Below, piece after piece: positions 6,899 to 13,897 of a stretch of 19,535 bases of DNA. The translations under genes and the position numbers were made by a program. The notes under the pieces are model-generated. The model did not search any database. It was not told where the DNA came from and saw only the letters and a program-made list of their open reading frames with translations. Source of the DNA: Bacillota bacterium (GTDB lineage: Bacteria; Bacillota; Clostridia; Lachnospirales; Lachnospiraceae); the NCBI GenBank assembly GCA_023415475.1, contig JAEZKL010000030.1, positions 1-19,535 on the forward strand. Direction: 5' to 3'. Positions within the stretch are counted from its first letter, which is position 1. Each line of letters begins with the position of its first letter.

Positions 6899-7104
6899 GT
6901 GTAAATCCTTGTCCGTGCCGACACTTTGGCGTTACAAAATTATTTCTTGGAGAGTTGTTTAATAATGGTTATCTGGAGAATCCAGACAAGCTTCCTAACG
7001 TGATGCGATTAGGTTTGCATAAAAATGCAGTTCTGTATATTTGTCTGCTTTTGAAAAACTTTAATTTGAGAGGAGGTATGTCAGGAGTATTCTTGACAAT
7101 AACT

Positions 7105-8568
7105 ATGTATCGTATATTGATTGTAGATGATGAAATTCCGTTTTTAGAAAGTTTAGTAGCCTTTAATTGGGAGAACTATGAATGTGTATGTATTGGTAAA
7201 GCTACGAATGGGGAAGAAGCATTAAATAAGTGCATAGAATATTTACCACATATTGTAATAACAGATATTAATATGCCACTTCTGGATGGTCTTTCATTTC
7301 TTTCAAAACTGCATGAAAAATTCCCGGAAATTCAAGTGATTTTACTTACAGTGCATCAAAGATTTGATTATGCAAGGATTGCAATACAAAGCGGAGCTTG
7401 TGATTATGTAATAAAGACTATGAATTATCAAGAACAACTAATAATGGCTTTAGAAAAAGCTAAGAAGTATTTTGTTAATCACAGTATTTTAATAGATTCG
7501 AGGTATAATCTGCTATATAAAGGCGGTAGGATTTTAATCATTGAATCGGAAGAGGTGATTAATAATTATAAAAGTGAAATGGATGATTATTTCAATAGAA
7601 AATTTTGTACATTGATATCCGTTTATTTTTCGCACAAATTTAAAAATATTAATGAAATAGTAGAAGAAATTGATTCATTACCGAAGATTATGGGGATAAC
7701 GGTAGGTATTATTATTCGAGGATTATCTTGTGTTGAATTTCTAATGGATTATTCAGTGAATGAAATTAATAAACGGCTTATAAAAGAATTGTATAATAAA
7801 AACAATTTAATAATTGACAAAAATGCAATTATAACGATTGCAGAATGTAATAATTCCCTAAAAGGATACCTACAAGCCCATAACATAAATGAAGGAATGT
7901 ATTTTACCAATTTCTATAAACCATTAAATCTTATTAATGTTAGTTGTGAGCAGTCTTTTTCATCTTTATATTCCAATACAATATTTGAATGGACTCATAA
8001 TTTAAATGAAAATATAAAATCTAAATCACAATTAAAGCAGTATATTAGTATGATTGCTGATGAGTGTAAAAAGCATTTTTATCATCCAAACGAGGTAAAA
8101 AAAGCCTTTGGTTTGATTTTATATAAATATGAATCTTTATATTCAATCAGTAGTAATGATATTATGCATAAAGAAATAATGAAAACAGACAATTTAGTTG
8201 ATTTACAGAAGAAAATGAATGAAATCATTGATACGATGCATAGTGAATCGAATAATTATAGTTATATAGTAAATACGTCAATGGAATATATAGGAATAAA
8301 TTATAAGAAAGCTAATTTGCAATTATCAGAAGTTGCTCAGTATGTTGGAATGAGTCCCGGGTATTTGTCAAAAAAGCTGAAGGAAGAAACCGGTAAAAAC
8401 TTTCAAGAAATTTTAATTAATTTTCGGATGGAACAGGCATTAACTTTATTAAAAAATAGTAATAAAAAAATTTATGAAGTCGCAGAGCAAGTTGGTTACG
8501 AAAATTATAGATCCTTTGTAAATACTTTTTCTAATTATTTTGGTGTAAATCCTAAAAAAATTAAATAA
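7105..8568 (+). CDS. YesN-type response regulator with AraC DNA-binding domain
   Basis: This 487-residue cytosolic transcription factor has a CheY-like receiver at residues 1-120: acidic pair D8-D9, phosphoacceptor D54 in ITDINMPLLDG, T82 and K104. A long middle region of no recognised fold follows. The last 95 or so residues hold two helix-turn-helix motifs of the AraC/XylS family (LSEVAQYVGMSPGYLSKKLKE and IYEVAEQVGYENYRSFVNTF). The start is uncertain. MYRILIVDDE is the usual family beginning, but AGGAG (7083-7087) better suits a TTG at 7093, and a stronger GAGGAGGT ends directly before an ATG at 7078. The frame is open further upstream. The sensor kinase follows within a few bases, so the pair is surely co-expressed. 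The likely target is the importer operon at 10413. The gene is much more AT-rich than the glycerol genes. Confidence 0.9.
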   Translation: MYRILIVDDEIPFLESLVAFNWENYECVCIGKATNGEEALNKCIEYLPHIVITDINMPLLDGLSFLSKLHEKFPEIQVILLTVHQRFDYARIAIQSGACDYVIKTMNYQEQLIMALEKAKKYFVNHSILIDSRYNLLYKGGRILIIESEEVINNYKSEMDDYFNRKFCTLISVYFSHKFKNINEIVEEIDSLPKIMGITVGIIIRGLSCVEFLMDYSVNEINKRLIKELYNKNNLIIDKNAIITIAECNNSLKGYLQAHNINEGMYFTNFYKPLNLINVSCEQSFSSLYSNTIFEWTHNLNENIKSKSQLKQYISMIADECKKHFYHPNEVKKAFGLILYKYESLYSISSNDIMHKEIMKTDNLVDLQKKMNEIIDTMHSESNNYSYIVNTSMEYIGINYKKANLQLSEVAQYVGMSPGYLSKKLKEETGKNFQEILINFRMEQALTLLKNSNKKIYEVAEQVGYENYRSFVNTFSNYFGVNPKKIK

Positions 8569-8580
8569 AGGATGAAAAGA

Positions 8581-10290
8581 ATGCGATATTCAATATTTAA
8601 AAGAACATTAATTATTATAATGCTAACCTTTTATACCAGCTTTAGTATAATATTTATATGTCAGTTTAAGGGAGCACAGGAAACAATAAGAACACAGATA
8701 ATAAATAATTCTATAGATAATCTGTCAATGACCGAATCTTATTTAGAAATGATCATGGAACGTCAGGTAAGTTTTATTTCCCAATTAACTCAGAATAAAA
8801 TGTTGCGCTCTTTAAATGAAGAAAAAATAAATGACTTATTTCAAACATATTCCACTACCTATACGAACATAGACTCATTTATGCTTATTAAAAATGATGA
8901 GATTATAGCAATTAATAATAAAATACCTATTATAAATCGAGCAATTGATACCTCAATCTATTATGAAATGAGGCAGAAAAGCAGATTAACCATTACTTCG
9001 CCTTATTATTCCACAATCCTGGCGAACCGTTCTATTGCGATTATAAGCTCTATTACAGATGATGAGAATGAGGAATTACTTCTGATTGCAGAAATACGTC
9101 CACAAACGTTATTTGAATTTCTTTCGCTGAAAATATCAAATTCGGAAACATTAGTTGTGCTAAATACGATTGGAAATAGTGTTTATTTTGATATCAATTC
9201 TGATCTTGTTGGAAAACTATCAAATACGAATGGACAATTAGATATTGACGATAACCTAAAACATAAATTATTGAAAGTAAAATCAAATATATCAGAGGTA
9301 AGTCTAAATAATAAGAAACTAATTGTCAGACGATTAAGATATGATAATCGATGGAACCTGTACTTTATCACCGATTATACATACTATTATAAGACTCTGT
9401 ACAAAATGATTAATAATTATTCGATTATCGCTTTTTTATCGATAGTGTTGATTATTCCAATCTCATTAATCATTAGTATGCTAATTACCAGACCAATTAA
9501 AAAGCTTAATAAACAAATCCAACTAACAACTCCTAATATTCCGGTACCTAAATTGGAAACAAATAAAATAACTGAAATTAATCATTTGGCAGTAAGCTTC
9601 AATAATCTGCTAGATGATTTACAAATTGCAGCCGAGCAAAAAAGTCAAATGCAGAAGAAGCAGTTTGAAAACGAGTATAGGGTACTGCAGAGTCAGATAC
9701 AACCACATTTTCTATTTAATATTCATATTTGCATTCATGCACTTCTAGAGCAAAACAAAATTGAAGAGGCACAAAGAATGCTGCACTCCTTTGATACTTT
9801 ATTAAGAACAATCACTTATAAGCTGGGCGAGACTATAATACTGGAAGAAGAAATGATTATTGTACAGGAGTATATCAGGCTGCAGCAATTCAGGCTTGGA
9901 GATACTTTTGATTTGGTTTTGGATGATTTTACCCAATTTAAAGATGTAATTGTTCCAAAACTACTACTGCAACCTATCATCGAAAATTCGATCTATCATG
10001 GTTTTCAAAAGCTTTCAAGAAGAGGTGAGATTCATATAAGCTTTGACAAGCTTGATAGGGAACTGCACATTTTTATTGAGGATAATGGCATAGGTATTCC
10101 TGCTGATGTGTTAAAAAAAATATGGACAAGCAGAGAAGGAAATACGCCAAATCATCAGGGCATGGTTTCCATTGGACTTAAGAATGTGAAAGAGAGAATA
10201 CGACTATTTTACGGAAAAGACTGTGATATGTACATAAGCTCAAGAGAAGGAATAGGAACGATTGTTGAAATAGTTATCCTTATTGTATAA
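8581..10290 (+). CDS. YesM/LytS-type membrane sensor histidine kinase
   Basis: This 569-residue inner-membrane kinase has one membrane segment near residues 7-28, an extracellular sensor of about 240 residues, a second membrane segment near 280-302, a HAMP-like linker, and a His_kinase domain. The phosphorylated histidine is H376 in QIQPHFLFN. The ATPase part shows the N box LQPIIENSIYHGF, the G1 box DNGIGIP and the GLKNVKERI segment. The partner is the AraC-type regulator 12 bases upstream. I chose the ATG at 8581 because AAAGGATG gives a nine-base spacing there; the ATG at 8572 has no ribosome site. The sensor part is typical of kinases that detect sugars or a loaded binding protein. The ligand is not evident. 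Confidence 0.92.
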   Translation: MRYSIFKRTLIIIMLTFYTSFSIIFICQFKGAQETIRTQIINNSIDNLSMTESYLEMIMERQVSFISQLTQNKMLRSLNEEKINDLFQTYSTTYTNIDSFMLIKNDEIIAINNKIPIINRAIDTSIYYEMRQKSRLTITSPYYSTILANRSIAIISSITDDENEELLLIAEIRPQTLFEFLSLKISNSETLVVLNTIGNSVYFDINSDLVGKLSNTNGQLDIDDNLKHKLLKVKSNISEVSLNNKKLIVRRLRYDNRWNLYFITDYTYYYKTLYKMINNYSIIAFLSIVLIIPISLIISMLITRPIKKLNKQIQLTTPNIPVPKLETNKITEINHLAVSFNNLLDDLQIAAEQKSQMQKKQFENEYRVLQSQIQPHFLFNIHICIHALLEQNKIEEAQRMLHSFDTLLRTITYKLGETIILEEEMIIVQEYIRLQQFRLGDTFDLVLDDFTQFKDVIVPKLLLQPIIENSIYHGFQKLSRRGEIHISFDKLDRELHIFIEDNGIGIPADVLKKIWTSREGNTPNHQGMVSIGLKNVKERIRLFYGKDCDMYISSREGIGTIVEIVILIV

Positions 10291-10348
10291 AAGTTATACA
10301 TTTATTTATCAAAAAGCTGATATTATGACAAAAATGCCGATAACAACA

Positions 10349-10407
10349 TTGTTAATCCCCTCTTATTTAGTAAAATATATCTATAGTTACTACTTAATGA
10401 GGGGGAT
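10349..10407 (+). promoter_or_regulatory. Promoter and ribosome-site hairpin before the importer operon
   Basis: TTGTTA (10349-10354), 16 bases and TAAAAT (10371-10376) form a plausible promoter. ATCCCCTC (10355-10362) is complementary to GAGGGGGAT (10399-10407), which contains the ribosome site of the first permease gene, with one bulged G. Only transcripts reading through from the kinase gene would include both arms. Confidence 0.5.
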
Positions 10408-10412
10408 AAATA

Positions 10413-11360
10413 ATGAATGATTTAGCCACGAAAAATATAAAGAAAAAAAATAGACTAGTTAAAACGATCATTTCTCAAAGAGCATTATTGTTAATGCTGC
10501 TTCCGGGAGTAATCTTTTATATTGTTTACTTATATGCACCCATAGTTACCGGTGTGATTGTAAGCGTCAAAGATTATAGTATTAAAGCAGGTATTCTAGG
10601 CAGTGAAATTGCCGATCCTTGGTTCAAAAACTTCAAGTTCTTCTTTAATTCACCAGCGTTTATACCATTACTTAGGAACACATTTATCATCAGCTTTTCT
10701 AAAATATTCTTAGGTATTCCAATAGCAATTGCTTTAGCTATCTTACTAAATGAATGCAGATCCTCAAAGCTTAAGCGTGTAGTTCAAACCTTGACTTATA
10801 TGCCACATTTCTTATCCTGGGTTGTTATTTATGGAATGTGCTTTATCTTGTTTTCAGAAACGAATGGATTAGTCAATGATTGGATACGCACACTAACAGG
10901 CTCTTCTCTTCCACTGTTAACACAACCGAAAATGTTTAGAAACCTGGTTGTTTGGTCGGATATATGGAAAAGTACCGGGTGGTCGGCGATTATCTACTTA
11001 GCTGCCATATCAGGTATTGACCCCCAATTATATGAGGCTGCGCATATGGATGGATGCACTCATTTTAAATCAATCCTCTATATAACAATTCCTTCGATCA
11101 GCAGTATTGTTATCATAACTCTGATTCTGCGCTGCGGAACAGTTTTGAATGCAGGTTTTGATCAAATTTATGTAATGTATAATGAAGGCGTTTATTCAAC
11201 GGTAGATATCATAGATACCTGGGTTTTTAGAACGGGCTTTGAGAACTTTAACCTATCATTGTCAAGTGCGGTAGGATTATTTAAATCTTTGATATCCTTT
11301 GCATTAATAGTTACAGTGAATAAAATATCTAATCGTAGCAGAGGAGAATCGTTATGGTAA
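10413..11360 (+). CDS. ABC importer permease, LplB-like (CUT1 family)
   Basis: This 315-residue integral membrane protein has six hydrophobic segments: about 28-55, 85-112, 125-150, 180-200, 228-250 and 280-305. The EAA loop that docks the ATPase is E208-A-A-H-M-D-G214, followed by FKSILYITIP. It forms the translocation channel with the next gene's product. LplB/YtcP-type permeases generally serve oligosaccharide or polysaccharide-derived substrates. The ribosome site GAGGGGG precedes the ATG. The last codons overlap the next gene by seven bases, so expression is coupled. No ATPase gene is adjacent; these systems usually borrow a shared MsmX-like ATPase encoded elsewhere. Confidence 0.92.
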   Translation: MNDLATKNIKKKNRLVKTIISQRALLLMLLPGVIFYIVYLYAPIVTGVIVSVKDYSIKAGILGSEIADPWFKNFKFFFNSPAFIPLLRNTFIISFSKIFLGIPIAIALAILLNECRSSKLKRVVQTLTYMPHFLSWVVIYGMCFILFSETNGLVNDWIRTLTGSSLPLLTQPKMFRNLVVWSDIWKSTGWSAIIYLAAISGIDPQLYEAAHMDGCTHFKSILYITIPSISSIVIITLILRCGTVLNAGFDQIYVMYNEGVYSTVDIIDTWVFRTGFENFNLSLSSAVGLFKSLISFALIVTVNKISNRSRGESLW

Positions 11361-12208
11361 AAAGCAAAAGTGAAAAAAGATATCAATTTGTTGTGTCATG
11401 TGTTTTGGTTATCATTGGCGTTTTATGTTTGTTCCCGATGTTATATGTAGTATCTGTATCCCTTACACCGTATGAGGAGTATTTAAGGCAGAGCGGAGTT
11501 GTTCTATTTCCTAAAAAAATCACCTTAGAAGCATATAAACAGTTCTGGATGGAGCCCTATGTTCTTCGTTGCTTTATCAATACGGTTTTAATTTCAACGC
11601 TTGGAACGGCATTAAATATGATTGTTACTGTATTGATGGCCTATGCATTATCAAAAAAGGATTTAGTATTTAGTAAGTTCTTTACTTTATTTGCTTTGGT
11701 ACCATTAATGATTACGGGAGGAATGATTCCGACTTATTTAATTGTAAAGAATACAGGACTTTTAAATTCACTGGCTGCACTAGTGATACCGACCTTAGTT
11801 GCACCCTACACATTGCTGATTACAAAATCCTTTTTTGCAAGCATCGATGGAAGTCTTTTTGAATCAGCTAGAATAGACGGAGCCGGCGAATTCAAAGTAC
11901 TATGTTCCATTGCTTTGCCGGTATCTATGCCGATTTTAGCAACAATTGGTTTGATGTATGGAGTAGCTCATTGGAATGAATATTTCTCAAGTCTAATGTA
12001 TAACAGCGAATCAAACATGCGAACTTTGCAGGTGGTATTAAGAGAAATGTTAAATAGGGCAAACAATATGGATGCAGATGTTGCTGTTCCGACGAGAACA
12101 TTACAGATGGCAGGAGTTATCGTTTCTGCTGTGCCAATTATTGCAGTCTATCCTTTTTTACAGAAACATTTTACACAGGGTATTATGCTTGGGGCAGTAA
12201 AAGGATGA
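11354..12208 (+). CDS. ABC importer permease, YtcP-like (CUT1 family)
   Basis: A 284-residue membrane protein with six hydrophobic segments, the first at about residues 12-32. The EAA loop is E170-S-A-R-I-D-G176 followed by AGEFKVLCSIALPVSMP. The periplasmic-type loop near the end (NRANNMDADVAVPTRTLQMA) is typical of YtcP relatives. GAGGAG lies before the ATG inside the upstream gene. It pairs with the LplB-like protein in one transporter. A hairpin, AAAAGGAT (12199-12206) with ATCCTTTT (12213-12220), spans the stop codon and might tune expression relative to the next gene. Confidence 0.92.
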   Translation: MVKSKSEKRYQFVVSCVLVIIGVLCLFPMLYVVSVSLTPYEEYLRQSGVVLFPKKITLEAYKQFWMEPYVLRCFINTVLISTLGTALNMIVTVLMAYALSKKDLVFSKFFTLFALVPLMITGGMIPTYLIVKNTGLLNSLAALVIPTLVAPYTLLITKSFFASIDGSLFESARIDGAGEFKVLCSIALPVSMPILATIGLMYGVAHWNEYFSSLMYNSESNMRTLQVVLREMLNRANNMDADVAVPTRTLQMAGVIVSAVPIIAVYPFLQKHFTQGIMLGAVKG

Positions 12209-12250
12209 AGCTATCCTTTTCGCATAAAAAGATATTAAGGAGGAAGGTTT

Positions 12251-13813
12251 ATGAAAAAGTTAGTAGCAATCTCATTAGTACTGGTAATGGTTCTTAGCCT
12301 TTGTGCATGCGGCAAAAAGGAAACAAAGGATTCAGGGGGCGATACTACAAATCAGACAGTAAGTAATGAAAGTAAAGAAGGTACGGCAACAGGGGAGAAT
12401 ACTCCGGCAGAAATACAAACTATTTCCTTATTTGGTCTTCCTGTAACAATTCCTGATTCTGATACGATTATACCGGAGTTAGAGAAAAGAGCCGGAGTTG
12501 ATTTGGATATAACAAGTACAGGTGGTGATGAGTCACTCCTTGTATCCAGATTAGCAGGAGGAGATATCCCGGATGTATTTAGAGTAACTACCTTAAGCAG
12601 CTTGGCATCTTATAAAAAGGATGAAGTTTTATTGGACTTAAAGCCTTACTTAGATAAAATGCCAAACGTTAAGAACATGTTTACTGAGCAACAATGGGCT
12701 CGTGTTACCTTTGATGGTGGTATTTATGGCATACCGCGCCGTATGGAAGGTAACTATGGATGCTGGTATATTCGTCATGACTGGCTAGATAAATTGGGTG
12801 TTGCTGACCCAACAAATTTTAATGAATTACTCGAAGTAGCAAAGCTTATGACAACCTCTGACTTGGACGGAAACGGTAAAAATGATACCTATGCAGTCAG
12901 CGGACAGTACGGAGCTACAGCAAGCACCTTTGGACGTGGAGCATTTGATGGATTTTGGACTGCATATGGGGTAACAGGACCGGAAACAATTATGATTAAA
13001 GACAATCAAGCAGTAATGTCTTGTACGTTGCCGGAGTTCCGTCTAGCAGTAGAAGAAATTAGAAGATTTGTAGAAGCTGGCGTTGTAGATCCCGAAATAT
13101 TATCAAATACAAATGATAGTATCACAGAAAAAATGTCCATGGGCAAAGCAGGAATTTGCTATGGTGGTTGGGCAAATTATAGTAAACCGGCACAAGCAAA
13201 AATCTTAACGGCTGTTTTCCCGGAAGCTAGCTGGGGACCGTTTAAAACAGAAATCAAGACTGATTATGGTGTATCAGGAGCTTCAAATTCTGCTTCCGGA
13301 AACGATGCAGTATATGCATTCAATGCTGATTTAGTGGACGAGCCCGAGAAATTAGAAGCAGCGTTAAAACTCTTTGATTATATCGCTACTGAGGAATGTG
13401 ACAATCTGTTAAGCTTTGGTATTGAGAACGAACATTATAAGGTTGAAAATAATACAATTGTTAAGCTTGATAAAATGGATGAGCTAAGCTATGGTTGGGG
13501 AGTTCAATTCTTAGGTCGTGACGACATGCTTTATTGTATGACAAAATTTGCAGATTGTGCCGATTATATTAAGTATTGTGCAGAAGATATTACAATCCTA
13601 CAACATTATGGCCAAATGGTAGAAAAACCGGAGGATATTAATGTATCTGATATTGAAGCATATGTCTTAGAGCAAGTTGCACAGTTTATGTTTGGTACAC
13701 AGAGTATGGATAAGTGGGATAGCTTTATTGATACCTTATATAAATCATATTCTCTTCAGAGATATATTGATGTTTCAAATGAGTCATTAAAGGAATTAGG
13801 ATATATTAAATAA
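12251..13813 (+). CDS. Extracellular solute-binding lipoprotein
   Basis: This 520-residue protein is exported and lipid-anchored: a lysine-containing start, a hydrophobic segment and a lipobox L17-C18-A19-C20, with C20 as the modified cysteine. A serine, threonine and glutamate-rich tether of about 35 residues follows. The rest is a cluster-1 type binding protein of the long LplA-like kind (about 500-560 residues) that pairs with LplB/YtcP permeases. An aspartate-rich DLDGNGKND stretch near residue 203 looks like a calcium-binding loop, which many such proteins carry. A very strong AAGGAGGAAGG ribosome site precedes the ATG, fitting high expression. It captures the solute outside the cell; the solute cannot be named from the sequence. 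Confidence 0.92.
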   Translation: MKKLVAISLVLVMVLSLCACGKKETKDSGGDTTNQTVSNESKEGTATGENTPAEIQTISLFGLPVTIPDSDTIIPELEKRAGVDLDITSTGGDESLLVSRLAGGDIPDVFRVTTLSSLASYKKDEVLLDLKPYLDKMPNVKNMFTEQQWARVTFDGGIYGIPRRMEGNYGCWYIRHDWLDKLGVADPTNFNELLEVAKLMTTSDLDGNGKNDTYAVSGQYGATASTFGRGAFDGFWTAYGVTGPETIMIKDNQAVMSCTLPEFRLAVEEIRRFVEAGVVDPEILSNTNDSITEKMSMGKAGICYGGWANYSKPAQAKILTAVFPEASWGPFKTEIKTDYGVSGASNSASGNDAVYAFNADLVDEPEKLEAALKLFDYIATEECDNLLSFGIENEHYKVENNTIVKLDKMDELSYGWGVQFLGRDDMLYCMTKFADCADYIKYCAEDITILQHYGQMVEKPEDINVSDIEAYVLEQVAQFMFGTQSMDKWDSFIDTLYKSYSLQRYIDVSNESLKELGYIK

Positions 13814-13830
13814 TAAAAATAATCTGACAT

Positions 13831-13863
13831 TAACTACCAAACCTAAACATGGTTTGGTAGTTA
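13831..13863 (+). terminator. Hairpin after the binding-protein gene
   Basis: A perfect 13-base-pair stem, TAACTACCAAACC (13831-13843) with GGTTTGGTAGTTA (13851-13863), has a seven-base loop and is followed by TTTAAAATT. The T tract is short, so partial termination or protection of the binding-protein mRNA is more likely than a complete stop before the flavoprotein gene. Confidence 0.65.
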
Positions 13864-13897
13864 TTTAAAATTAAGTAAAATAGAATGAGGGGGTAGA

